Source of the DNA: Scleroderma bovista
Taxonomy: Eukaryota; Basidiomycota; Agaricomycetes; Boletales; Sclerodermataceae
Assembly (NCBI GenBank): GCA_037178675.1
Contig: JAYMGJ010000172.1
Location: 1-64,000 of the forward strand
Direction of reading: 5' to 3'
Length of the DNA: 64,000 bases
Under the pieces are notes generated by a model. That model did no database searches. It saw only the letters and a list, made by a program, of their open reading frames with translations, and was not told where the DNA came from. Positions 25,198 through 36,304 of this stretch are shown piece after piece. Position numbers and translations under genes: made by a program. Positions within the stretch are counted from its first letter, which is position 1, and the number at the start of each line of letters is the position of its first letter.

Positions 25198-25761
25198 GGA
25201 TATATTTCAACAGCTGCTTGTGCAACCGTTGCAACCGATCGGCATTGCTCACCATGAGACTGGTTTTCAAATGTCATCAGTAAACAGGTCTACTCAGGAT
25301 CAGCCCCGGTACAGACTAGGACCGATGTTTGCCAGATAGCTTCTTGGCACGTCCGCATCATCTCATGTTCATCGTCTTCCTTCGCTTCGTCCACATGTAC
25401 AAAGTCTCACAGTAACTCACCATGGTCGGGTCCAGATAAGTTTTCGCTGCCCGAGCATTGGCAACCACCGGTCTGCAACTCAACAGATTCGGATAGATTT
25501 ACTGATATTTTTATGATCGAATCAACACCTTGTCCCCCAAAGTGCGATTAGCTGTCAGTAATAACATCAACATCCATCCGCAACAAACAGCTAGCTAAGT
25601 GAACAAGAGTCTATGATACGAGTGAAGCGCAAACAGATCAACAATTACAAAAGCATGTCTAGAGTACACAACACATAAACGAGACGACAGCAGTCAGTAG
25701 ATACAGGTAGCTAAAGCGCCTTACCTAAAAGATCAAACGAAGCATGCAATACGCAGCCTAC
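25198..25761. other. Intergenic region between convergent genes
   Basis: Separates hat1 (+) and SCAP (-), whose 3' ends face each other. Stops in all frames; nothing beyond the expected 3' UTRs is visible. Confidence 0.45.
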
Positions 25762-28700
25762 TTACGAGAAATGAAAGATTCCAACAGTATTTCCGAAACC
25801 AGCTATCCCCGTTGAACCAAATATCCGAAAAGCAGTGACTCTAGTGAACGGCAGTCGCGGATGATCGGCGACCTTTAGGTTCGTGCCACTGTGTGACGGT
25901 ATTGTAGCTGAAGATGAGCGGTGGATACCACAGCAGAGAGTGGTGAGCGTAGACGCTCTTAGCAAAGCCCCTGTGGGTTCGTAGGTCCAGCATTCCCACC
26001 GGTCGAGGGCTGCTTCGGTTAAGCCCGATTGGCAGGCAAGAGATGGCCGGGAAGGATCCGATTTTGCCTTGTTTTGTGAGCGGGATATACGCCTGATCCC
26101 AACTACTTTTCCGTTCACGACGTCCCACCCACCGCGCTCACAGGTTGCCTCACTTGCTCGGATCACTGTCATCTTTGAGGGCACGACGGAGCGGAGTAAA
26201 GTCGAATCCATTGGACCGACGCGATGCGGATGTCCGTCGTCTTGTTCATCAAAGAATAACGGCAAGAAAAAACTTTCTGATGGCCGCCGAAAGCTTTCCT
26301 TATCTGAAGTTCTGCGCGACAGTACGCCATGGCCAGAAACAGGAAAACTCGTGTCGGACGCCGAGGAATCGCTGACGGTGGAAAGTCTCCTGGAGGTGAG
26401 AGGGGAACTGGTAGAGACCGTACTACTGCTTCGTGAGCGCCGGCCTGTGCCGGGGGAAAGGACAGTGGCTAAACGTGGGGCATTCCCAGGACACGAACAG
26501 GATCTCGTCGGAGAAGTCATGTACGCCCTATGGACAATGACAGCGTGGCCGACGGAAAAGATGATAAGGAAGCTGTCGAAAGGCAGTTCGCCGCAGAAGT
26601 GGCAGATCTCTGTCCTAATGTTAGCGAGCCGCAACTGGTCAATGGGAACATGTGGTTCTTCCAGAACAAGTAAGCACTCGGAAGAGTTCGCGTCCCACAA
26701 GGATATAACCCCTGCTTCTGATGCCACGCATATGATAATGTGGTCACTGTTGCTGGTCTGGATATGACAAGCGTCCACCTTGGCAATTCGGTCGAACGGA
26801 TTTCCAGTTCGCAAGCATGTGGACACGCGTGACGCTTCCTGAGTGTCACCGATCTCGGTGATTTCTAAGGAACCATCTTCAAATGAAAATGCTACGAGAG
26901 GGCGATCACTTGAGCGTATGCGAAGGAAATAGCTATAGGCGACACAGCTCGAAGACCTGCTGGGTTCAATCAAGATGTAAGTGGGAATGAGATCAATCTT
27001 CCACAATGCGGCAACCCCATTTCTATACAGTGCAACGAGGGCCGGAGTCCTTGAGGAGGCGGGAGTGGTGGGCCGAGAATTTGGTCCTGACCTCTGGGTG
27101 GGGGTAATAGACTGAGTAACAAAATGGAGCTCCTTGATTTCCGAATTGTTGCCGACAAGTACAAAGGGCTGGTAGAATTTGGCGCCTTTGCCACCGACGA
27201 GGCCGACATGGACAACTCCAGTGGATGTCCCAAAGGCAAAGAAGTCCCCGCCGCTATCTACCGCGAGGGCGGAAATGGTCAATCGAGTAGACGACGTTGT
27301 CGGTGTGCGCAGCAAAATGTTGTTAGTGGGTATGCAGAGTGGTTCTTTTTCGTTAAAACACCAAATGCTGAGCTCGTTCTCAAGACCAACAGCGAAATGA
27401 ACGTGGCCCTTGCTGCTCGTCGCCAATAGTTCCACATCAGTAGCAAAGGCGCGAGGTAACGTCGAGAAGGAGACGCGGCCATCCAGAGTGTCTGTAGCAC
27501 TGGACGGTGAGATATCCGCACCAGCACGGTTACGCTGAGCTTCCAGCAGCTCCGCATCCTTCAACAGATAAAGGAGGAGCCCGTAGAGAGGAACTAGAGT
27601 GACAATCATAGGAAGTATGAGGACTTTCAGAAGCCAACACATGAGGTCCAGGATTGGCGAGGATGATCTGATATGATAGCGAGCGGTCTGTCCAGCATCA
27701 ACATCGGGCCGAAAAGCAACAATAGTAGGGACTTCTATCCGCAAGTGGACTAGGGGGTTTTCTTCGGGATTGAGCACTTTCCAGATTCGCCATGCAGGAT
27801 CCTTAATATCATCATGTTGGGGTTTGATGGAGGATAGTGAGAAGGCAGCTGGGGAAAGGGCGATACCACCGGATCCTTCACGAACATTGGACCGCGTCAT
27901 GACATACAGAGTAGCAGTTGTTGCCAAAAGCTAGAATACAATGAGACCCCCGTTCCTCGGATAGAGAATACGAAGGTCTCACCAGTAACAAGCTAATATT
28001 CGTGGTCGCTCGACTTTTGAGAAGATCTTTGGTGCGATGAGTGGTGCGCTGCCACCATGGCGTCAAGGGTGAAGGGGTAGGATCGCGTTGCGGAGCAGTA
28101 ATAGCAGGGGTGAGGCCGGGATTTTGGCGTAGGAGTTCGTCCAACTGGAAAGAAGGTCAACCTTCACACTGCAAAGGCGAAGACAACTCACTTCCAGTCT
28201 TTGAATATCAATTGATAAGACTGCTAGGAAGAATGTATGTGCGAGAAACCAGTGCGCTACCAACACTACAACTGCAAAAGTACAAAATTGGCGTATTGCA
28301 CCTGAGGAAAAATATGCAATGATGCCAAGGATGCTGTTGTATGAGACGACCTTTAGCGTGTTTGAAGCACCGGCACGACTTAACCCCTCAGCGACTCGTT
28401 CCTTGACAGGAAGAGTCACCGATGTCTTCGTCACTGCATCAACCTAAAGAAGAATCTAGTGACAACGAAGAAACCAGCAGACCAAAAAATGACATACAAG
28501 GCTGAACATATTCTCTGCTCCAACGAAAATAATGGCAATGGGCAGTAAGCTCCTGCTCAAAATGTGAGAGATGATGGAGGGGCCATCAAGAATGGATTTA
28601 CCATGGTACCATGTTGACCTTGAAGCGCAATAAAGCACACACACTCAGACTTGTGATGGTACTGACGGCAATTTCGAACAAAGCAGTGAACGTTAACCCA

Positions 28701-29784
28701 ATCCTGGTGTGAACTCCTTTCATGCGCTTCATCGACCAACTGACGTAGGCAAAAAATATCCCATACGCAAGATAGACAAAGGATGATATTGAAGAAAAGC
28801 CATTGATTCGCGTCAAGCTGTGGTCGTACTGATAGGTAGTTATTAGCCGCGTCATAAGCTGCGGCGAAAAGGCGCTCACCTCAAGTGCGATAAGCGTTGG
28901 TTCGACAGCTTCGGCAAATATATCGACACTTTCGTGGGTTGAGTTCGCCAAGATCTGGAGCCAGGTGCTATGACCGGCATTGCTCGAGCAGTCGGATTCA
29001 GGGAATACAAAAGTCAGGACAAGGAAGAGTGCGGCATTGATATTACCCGACCAGTCGTAGCTGCGTCCGGCAAGGACCATCTGTGGGGTAAAGGGGATTC
29101 CGGCAACCGTGATGTCGTTGTAGTGTTTGAGGGTATCGGAGATATTGAAGTCAGTACGAAGTCGTTCCTCATCGTAATTCCAAAATGCAAGAGGACTGAG
29201 TACAAAGCAATCTGTCGGGCTCGCATGAAGACACGAAATTCCCTGGGAACTGACGCGTTCCAATATACGACGCTCGAGCTGCAGGGTCGACGAGAGCGTT
29301 TGGTAGGTCAATGCGCCTGCCTCTTCGGCCGTGTTGCTGCGGATGAGAATGCGCTCCACACGAAGTGTACGATCAAACCCGCAGCGAGCGCGTGCAACCT
29401 CATCCTCGCGTAATTGGAGGTTATGGTGACCCTGCCATAGGTGCTGAAGGTCACGCTGGGCACGGCTTCCGAAAGCGACATGTTCCGCAAGAAAGGAGTC
29501 AAGAACGTTGGATGTTGATACAAGGCGAGAATACGATGGTGTTGACCAGTAAATGGCGAGTGCTGGATACGACAGAGATGCAATGACTATAGCAGAAATG
29601 AGAATGAGTCGGATCTGGTGGGTCGCACAATGTCTGGAGCGTGGACAAACGGTGTCAGTAACAATTGGGACGAGGGCATGCTCACGCACATTCCGAATGA
29701 ACGCAAAAAAGTGTCTGCATACGTGCGTAGTCGTTGGAGTGGTAGCACACCCTGCGAGAGCAGGCTGGTGGATTGCCTCGCCAT
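25762..29784 (-). CDS. scap: SREBP cleavage-activating protein (SCAP/Scp1)
   Basis: Sterol- and oxygen-response escort protein: it binds SREBP through a C-terminal WD40 domain and carries it from ER to Golgi for cleavage. Seven exons, complement(25762..27930, 27983..28144, 28192..28443, 28498..28552, 28602..28828, 28880..29633, 29690..29784), 3714 nt, 1237 aa. Residues 32-60 are a first membrane helix (HQIRLILISAIVIASLSYPA), followed by a lumenal loop. The sterol-sensing domain spans about 290-460 (SMKRMKGVHTRIGLTFTALF, VGAENMFSLVDAV, ERVAEGLSRAGASNTLKVVS). Another helix near 555 and WD-like repeats follow (e.g. FAFGTSTGVVHVGLV, SEAGVISLWDANSSECLLVL). I chose ATG 29784 because upstream sequence looks like a CT-rich leader. 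The last codons overlap a GTAAGT, so a further 3' exon cannot be excluded. Same strand as the next gene, 245 bp apart. Confidence 0.93.
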
Positions 29785-30029
29785 GCCAAAGAGAGAAAAG
29801 CAGGAAAATATCAAAGCATAATCAGTTCGTGCGCGAATGAGGACAGGGGAAAATTGTCGGTCGGTGGTGGGTGCTCGGACAGTGGCTCGGCGCGTAGAGC
29901 TGCTCGCTTCCAGTTCACTTGTGCGGACCTCTAATTGGCTGCCACGCATGCTATTACTAGTCCAATAAATTGTGAAATATATCGAAGTGGTATAGCTATC
30001 CAATCACTAAATACTACTACTCGTCAAGA

Positions 30030-32485
30030 TCATCTCCGTGCCCTCGTCAGCTGCACCAGCCCATTGAACCGTGCACGATACGTATCAGCATACATAAGCA
30101 TGATAAGGCCGCTCACGAAGTCCCTAGGAATGAAGTCAATTGGCTGTCTCCGAGCCGAGATAGCAAGTTTACTTACCAACTTCGTACCAACGACCGCACA
30201 GGGTAGTCAAGCACTTTGGGAATGCTCGTCTGCGCTATCGACGGCCAGCGATCTATGACAATGGCCTTGGGATTTGTGAGGGCACGCAGGCCCTCAGGTC
30301 CGCCTGTATCACACGATGAGAAGCGTCAAAAGAAACAAGTCATCACAAAACTCACCAAAGCGACCGTAACCACTGGCTTTCGTTCCCCCAAATGGAAGGT
30401 CCTGACTATATGAAGGAGTTGAGTCGAGAGAAAGCGGGAGCACCATGCCATCCCAACTCACTTGAGCTAATGAAATGTGAGTAATGGATTGATAGAGTGC
30501 CAGTAAACCTTACATAGTAAACAGCAAAGTCGTTAATCGAGACCATGCCACATTCAAGTTCTCGTGCGACCTCTAAGCACAAATCCTGATGCGGTCCGAA
30601 CACACTAGCACCAAGACCATAGCGAGTGCCATTTGCTATCTTGATTGCCTCTTCGATATCATCGTAACGGATCAACAGAGCGACAGGTGCAAACACTACA
30701 CAACCATTGGGAATCAGGAACCACACTGAACATGAATACGACTCACACTCCGTCTGGGCAATACGAGACCTTGGGTTCACGTCGCCGAGAACCGTACACG
30801 AAAAGTATGCATTTCCCGGAGATGAAGGGTGCCGATACTGCTTACCACCGACATGCATTTGGGCACCAGCTTCGTGAGCCTCGAAGATGAGCTGCTCAAG
30901 TAGATCGAAACGATCGTTTGTGATCATACACCCGCAATCCACGGTGTTGATATAACCTTCTCTAGATGGAGCCAAGACAGAACCTAGACGCAACTTCTTT
31001 GCTCTATCCGTCAAAATCTCATAGAGTTCGTCGTATTGTTCCGAATGGACAATCAGGCGCTCGATACCTATGCAATTTTGGCCGGCGTTTTGGCTAACGA
31101 GATATAAGCGCTGGCCCTTCTAAGGTCAGAAAAACTCACAAAACTCCACGCATCCAGACGCTTGCCCATTTCTGAAGGTCTGTGTCGGGAAGAATAAGGG
31201 CGGGGTCTTTTCCGCCCAATTCAAGGGTAACCGGAGTAAGATGCTCTGTTGCAGCCATAGCCACCTACGATAACCTAAGAAAAGACGCCTCTCCCGTTGG
31301 AAACAGACTTGCCTTGCGACCAACTTCTTCGGAACCAATAAAGGTAATGTGTTTGATCAATGGGGATTTAGTCAATGCCTCCGCTTGATCTGGCCAGCAA
31401 CAGATCGTCTAGAAACAGCGATCAGAGGCAACGTAAAGGATATTCATAAACTTACTTGAACGATGTCGGCATCATGGCCACAAATTTCGAGAGCCTTATG
31501 TATAGCGCCCACGAACCAGTCGGTAGACCAAACAACGTGTTCGGAACACTTGAGCACGATTGCATTTCCAGCAAATATTGCGGCGATGATGGGCGACCAG
31601 GCGTTGTGCAAAGCTATAACAACGGTTTGAGGATTGAGATTAACGACCTGGTGGAGGGTGCCTACGATAGTTCCAGGAAACGATAGCAGAAACCACGCCT
31701 TTAGGCTCATAGACGACCTGGGATTTCTTGTAGCTCATGAGTAAGTTTGAATATCTCGTCTCAGTCCGCAGAGCGCGTTCGCCATGGTTGATCAACCATT
31801 CCAGTTTTGAGCATGTAGTCAGAATCTCCCCAAGAGCAGCGTCGAGGACTATCGGGTGCAGCAATGAGTAGCACCAGAAATCCATACTACATGAAATAGG
31901 TACTTACGCGTTTTACCCGTGTCACGGCACGCGACTCGTGCACATTCCTGCTGGTTCTCAACGAGCCACTTGAGAAGGCTTCGCATAACACGACGTCGTT
32001 CAGCAAAGGTGGTTTGTGCCCAGGTTTCCTGGGCATCTCGCGCTCTTATTATCTTGGCACGGATTTCACGGTCATTGTCCGCAATGACCGTCCTGATATG
32101 CAGCGAGTTTGCAGGATCGTAACACGTGATGTAGTCTCTTTCTCCCATGAAATGGTGTGGCAATAGCTCGAGTTCGGTGAGGTGTGACCTGAGATTTGCG
32201 TTGTGAATCTGTAGGGACCTCCATTCGGGGTCGGCTGCCTGGTAATCGGTGTCAGAGACACCACTAGTGAAAATGCACGCCAAGCAATACCTCTGGGGGA
32301 TTGTGTCTGAAGGGTACGGCGTTATTACGCGCCTTCTGGTATCTGTCAAATACTAGCCATATCCCAAAGGCAGAGAAGACAGTCAAAAGATAAAGGACAT
32401 CGAATATGCTGGCATTGGGGTCGTTTTCGAGCCATAAGTTGAGGGTCTGCAGAGGATGAAAGATCACATAGAAGAAAGAGCGCAT
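30030..32485 (-). CDS. msc7: Membrane-anchored aldehyde dehydrogenase, Msc7 type
   Basis: NAD(P)-dependent aldehyde dehydrogenase superfamily protein with an N-terminal membrane helix ([19 protein letters not shown], residues about 27-45), the layout of yeast Msc7; substrate unknown. Twelve exons: complement(30030..30123, 30177..30303, 30356..30405, 30462..30466, 30514..30695, 30747..31093, 31140..31264, 31313..31408, 31456..31613, 31666..31848, 31908..32238, 32291..32485), 1893 nt, 630 aa. Rossmann-fold region: [20 protein letters not shown]. The catalytic Glu is in [11 protein letters not shown] (about 336) and the catalytic Cys in [13 protein letters not shown] (C370). The late motif is [20 protein letters not shown]. 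Two splicing oddities: the intron after exon 5 starts with GC, and a 5-nt exon is needed to keep frame between YY and QDLPFGG. Confidence 0.92.
30462..30466 (-). other. Predicted 5-nt micro-exon of the aldehyde dehydrogenase
   Basis: The upstream exon ends in phase 0 at GTAAGG (30513) and the downstream exon must begin in phase 2 to read QDLPFGGTK. Between them, a TTAG acceptor, the five bases CTCAA and a GTGAGT donor supply exactly two bases modulo three, giving YLNQDLPFGG. The flanking introns would be 47 and 56 bp, normal for this genome. Confidence 0.7.
31265..31312 (-). other. GC-AG intron in the aldehyde dehydrogenase gene
   Basis: Donor AAG|GCAAGT, acceptor CGTAG; 48 bp. Removing it joins GSEEVGRK to VAMAATEHL in phase; no GT donor nearby keeps the frame. 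Confidence 0.75.
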
Positions 32486-32945
32486 TGCTACTGCTCCAGG
32501 TGACTCGCACCCAACGAATTTGAAAGAAAGACACGAAACAAAACCCAAGTTGCATACAAACAACTCATCACGTGACCGATTGTTTGCTATTCGAAGATGC
32601 TTTTGTTCGAATCTTGCTCTTCGTAAATGAGCTGTATGTAGTACTCGGGTATCCAAGACGGCATACCGTGGCCACCAGTGCTATAGAGGACTATTAGGGT
32701 CGTGGCGCATGAGTATGTGATCTTATCACACCCTTCACTCTGTCACCCATAACTCGGTCAAAATGGTATACAAGTTCTTCTCCTTGCGCATAGCTATCTA
32801 CCCCCCTCTCGTTTCCTCGAACGAATAATCGATGAAAGATAGGTGTTCCTTCTACATAATTGATTCCCTGTTGATACGCACCTTGGCTTATAAAAGTCCC
32901 CATGTTCAAGCAACCTGGTGGCCACATGATTTCTGTCAAATAAGA
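32486..32945. other. Intergenic, upstream of kinase A
   Basis: Contains the 5' leader of the aldehyde dehydrogenase (-) and, from about 32830, sequence resembling the region just upstream of the other kinases (the cluster ...AACCTGGTGGCCAC...). No coding seen. Confidence 0.45.
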
Positions 32946-33660
32946 CGAGAGCAAAGGCCGAAGCTGAGAACCGCAGAGCCGTAATAGCCAAGCTTGATCT
33001 TGGAGCCTTCAGTGAAGTTCGCAACCTTGGGATGATTCAAAGGACGTGGATGCTTGCTCCGCCCTCGTTATGAACCTGGTTGGGGGGCAAATGTTCTTTT
33101 GCAGACAATGAACGTGATCATCATCCCACTGACTTACGAAGTGAAACCCTCCATCATTCTTGATTGTACACGGATTTCAGATGGTGCATATGTCGTCTTC
33201 AACATTATATTCAAGTCGCTTCACCCGTACGAAGTCGAAATTGGTCGGTTTCGAACCATGAAGATCGGATCCCGCCAATCATGGTGTTCCTAGTTATGGC
33301 GTTCTCTCTGTTCCGGGCGACCAGGATGAAATGATTGCATGTCGTTATTGCATTAATACACAGAGCCACCATTCGGTATCAAATATCGGGGAGACGTAGA
33401 GTGCCTTCGACACAGTTCACGAGTGAGCAGGGTCCTATAAATACCAGCATGCTCTTCATCCATGCGTTCCACCCACCCTGCCTCCTCAAGAAATGCAACC
33501 ATTCTGGCCTTTCGAGGTACAAAACTTGTGGGGAACGACCAATGCAGTACTACCTCTTCGGCTTCCCCTGTCCCCTTGCCCTCGGAGGGCCTGATATGAT
33601 GGGAGGGGGCAAATTCCTGAGTTTCAAAACTCCGATAAGCCCCGCGGCCCAATATCCCCT
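32946..33660 (+). pseudogene. Degenerate protein kinase copy (kinase A)
   Basis: Co-linear with the intact kinases at 36894, 40734 and 44582. It retains the start of the Lys/Ala/Glu-rich leader, the stretch ILDCTRISDGAYVVF, the LHPYEVEIGRF segment, the exon boundary near the HRD region and a damaged version of the DFG-to-substrate-loop region. Deletions and frameshifts remove the linker, the catalytic HRD exon and continuity. The upstream sequence (about 32830-32945) still resembles the promoter region of the other units. The end at about 33660 abuts an inverted fragment of a kinase tail. Confidence 0.8.
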
Positions 33661-33711
33661 ATGCACCCCACCTTTTCGTTGATGACTACGGTTTAGTTCA
33701 CTGCCATCAGA

Positions 33712-33850
33712 TTGGCATCTGCTACATCCCAGTGCCATCACCTCTCGTATTGGATCGGCGCTTTCCAGATCGGCGCAGGTATTTCCAGACCAGTATAAGA
33801 TCATAAGATAAACAGCCCCCGTAATGGCTTCCGTGTGCGAGAAATACGAG
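33712..33850 (-). pseudogene. Inverted fragment of a kinase 3' tail
   Basis: The minus strand matches the plus-strand kinase-tail remnant at about 39050-39240, including AVYLMILYWS and the following non-coding block (CCAATACGAGAGGTGATGGC). It is therefore a kinase tail in opposite orientation to the degenerate kinase body just upstream, which marks an inversion or independent insertion. Confidence 0.7.
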
Positions 33851-34233
33851 AACATAACTTCCCCGTACTCACACCTTTTCCTACATCTGATACACTAACT
33901 GGTGGATTCCAGTGGATTCCACCCCTTACAAGGATAAGTGCTTTCGGGTAGTCTTCAGATCTAATTCAAAACTTCGTCTCTTCCTCAGATGTAGTTTGAA
34001 TAGTCTGGAATCGCTTTTCGGTCACGTGGACGGACGGAATGTCAGCAATGAGAGGGCTCATAAACTCGAAGCCAGCCTTCGCCCGGCAAATGGATAAGAT
34101 CGGGAGTCCAGTCTGGAGCTGGGTTGCTTACTTGATCTTGTCGGCGTCGGCGTCTGGAGACCAAAATCGTGTGACTAATACGTTGTATTTCTGAAATACA
34201 GTACAAAAAGTGAATCCAACGAGTGTGCGTGTG
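33851..34233. other. Non-coding junction between kinase A remnants and X1
   Basis: No open frame. From 34113 it is part of the repeated unit and nearly identical to 39242..39362, and likely includes the X1 3' UTR. Confidence 0.45.
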
Positions 34234-35363
34234 TCAGGGAGACTCCGAGAAAGAGGCACTCCCAGCGTTTTGGGTCACGGCTACGAGTGAAGATGTCAAG
34301 AAGGTAGATACAAAGGGGGAAACGTTAGACTCACCACCATCGTTGTGGTGATTCCCGGCGTTGATCGATAATCTCTTGAGGGTTGGGCTACGAATGTCAA
34401 CACCCGACACTGATGAGGACGATATGTGACAGTTTTCGATGTAGGTTACGTTAGTGATGTTGGAGCTTGTGCTAGAGCGAGAGGCTCCAGCACTTCCACT
34501 AGAAGATGAAGTAGCTGTACCAGCAGAGTCAATGGCTATTTTGACGCGCAGTCCCAAAATTTACATCAGAGTACGGACATCCATGTCATTGGCGACTTAC
34601 TTGGTGCACTATCATCATTGGCCACCTGTGCCGAATCATCGAATGGGTCAGACTGCGTCAGGATGCTGGCAGCTTCTTCAATAATCGCCCTTAGGTTGTC
34701 ATCTAAATCTCTGTCACATTTTATTGCAATGCCAGAGACTTCTTTTTGTTCCGTGGAAATATCTCCTCCTGAGTGTGTTATTAAGGCATCTTGAGTGGAA
34801 AGTTTGGAAACATACTTTCGACCGCTACTACACCGTCTGACACCACTGAAATTTGACTCGTTGATAACTGGGTATGCCGTCTCATCGCCTCCGAAGTACG
34901 CTGCAATTCAGATCAGCAGGGAATATTTTGCAGGAGTTATGCAAGCTACCTTCACTTGCAGACTGAACTTGCCGATGGCGTTGATAAATAGCCGATTCCG
35001 GCGATAACGTGCAACGGCCTTGAATGGGTTCGATGTTTTCTCTCGTCCTTCAATGTTTGTCATGGTCGCTGCTAATCTGCCAGCGATGAAACCTTCAGAT
35101 GCAGCACTACCTGCCAGCGCAAAAATAAAATCATACTGGTCATATCGGCGTTTCATATCTTTATATTCCATTCGATAATTAGGACGTTGCTTCACCATAT
35201 CCCTCACCTTGATGATTTCATCCAACGTATACTCAAGATACACCTCGCCCGCCTTCAACGCAGTGCTGTCGCTCACGAGCGGGAAGATGGTTGGGCTATA
35301 GTCGGATGCTCGACCGAGACGGAGTTGAACGAAGATGGTTTGGTGCTTCTTAGACAATGACAT
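34234..35363 (-). CDS. Unrecognised protein X1 (intact member of array family X)
   Basis: Four exons, complement(34234..34535, 34601..34768, 34816..34900, 34950..35363), 969 nt, 322 aa. I do not recognise the family. Residues 1-138 look alpha-helical (LEYTLDEIIKVRDMVKQRPN; SNPFKAVARYRRNRLFINA) after a short KKHQTIFVQL opening. Residues about 168-222 are acidic (DLDDNLRAIIEEAASILTQ). The last exon is Ser-rich (about 229-247), then has an alternating-polarity stretch, NITNVTYIENCHISS (248-262), and a low-complexity tail. There is no signal peptide or membrane helix. A stop-free 54-bp segment (34281..34334) has good GTGAGT/TAG borders, so a shorter isoform is possible. Divergent from kinase B; the original spacing of about 210-240 bp has been expanded by two insertions. 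Two sister copies (39363, 43263) are frameshifted. Confidence 0.75.
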
Positions 35364-35452
35364 GCAATGGGAATACCTATTGTGTTTTCTTACCAGCTCT
35401 TAAGTAGGCACGGGGAATAATCGATGAGAACTTTGTTCAATTGCTGGAAGTA

Positions 35453-35493
35453 CTAACGCTTACCAAGGTGTTTGCCTCCCCTTCTTGTTGGCC
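35453..35493 (+). repeat. Left terminal inverted repeat
   Basis: 41 nt, pairing with 36113..36153 at 39 positions; the two mismatches are adjacent (TT versus GA after the CTCCCC block). Confidence 0.9.
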
Positions 35494-36112
35494 AGATTTT
35501 CAAAACAACAACTTCTTCCCTAACAACAAATTTTCTGTATGGTCACATGTCATGAAATATGTATCCTTAGGTACTGCGAAGTTGAACCATGTTGATTCAC
35601 AGAGTATTTGTTGAGATAGCAAAAACAGCGTGACAGGCAGAGGAATCACGCCTGTGATGGACTTGCCGACACATGCCGAAGCGGAGTATGAATTGTCCAA
35701 TCGTTCTCCCATTTCCATTCACCAGGTCCAAACGGTAGTGGACCTCCGCCGTCATCATGGTCGCAGCCACACACCACTTACTACGGACAACTCTACCCCC
35801 CAATGGGCACCGCTCATTTGTCGTTGCCCCAACAATACCCAACTCTGACGCCACAACAATTTCACAGCAGGAGCATTCAAACAGCCTATCAAGTAGTGCA
35901 CAGTCGTATGTTCACCCTAATGATCCCTTATTTGATACTGCAAATTACTAGCACCATTATATGGCATTTACTAATAGATTCTGTCCACTAAGTACAACAT
36001 ATTCAATAGACATCATTACTATTTCTTTGCACTGTGCATTGTGCAAGGCTTCCAGCAGGACTTCAAATTTTGAGGTGTGATCATGCGTTACTTTCTGTGA
36101 CATTTTGTGATG

Positions 36113-36153
36113 GCCAACAAGTCGGGGAGGCAAACACCTTGGTAAGCGTTAGT
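36113..36153 (-). repeat. Right terminal inverted repeat
   Basis: Reverse compl. of 35453..35493 apart from two adjacent mismatches; followed by the TA duplication and then ACTGCC as in the empty sites. Confidence 0.9.
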
Positions 36154-36304
36154 AACTGCCATTTACATACTATTCGCAGGGATCAATAAGAACTTTTTTT
36201 CCAAAAAAGGAAGGCGTTGTGTAATCGGGGTCCATGAGGGTCCATATTTATATTTATTTATGTTTGCATGACCCTCATGCTCAGACAACCCAGTGGCCAC
36301 TTTG

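Larger units (their letters stand above)
35453..36153. mobile_element. 701-bp non-autonomous DNA transposon with 41-bp TIRs, TA target
   Basis: Terminal inverted repeats at 35453..35493 and 36113..36153 match at 39 of 41 positions (outer ends CTAACGCTTACC / GGTAAGCGTTAG). A TA dinucleotide flanks both ends (35451-35452, 36154-36155). The sister units read straight through as GGAAGTAACTGCC (near 44459) and GGATGTAACTGCC (near 40581), so they are empty sites and show TA as the duplicated target. No transposase frame lies inside, so it would need a trans-acting enzyme. TA duplication fits Tc1/mariner-type insertion; superfamily assignment from TIR sequence alone is tentative. Confidence 0.88.

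Noticed and set aside
26069..26767. 232-codon plus-strand frame
   Set aside because: Antisense shadow of the SCAP C-terminal exon, which has clear homology and phase continuity.
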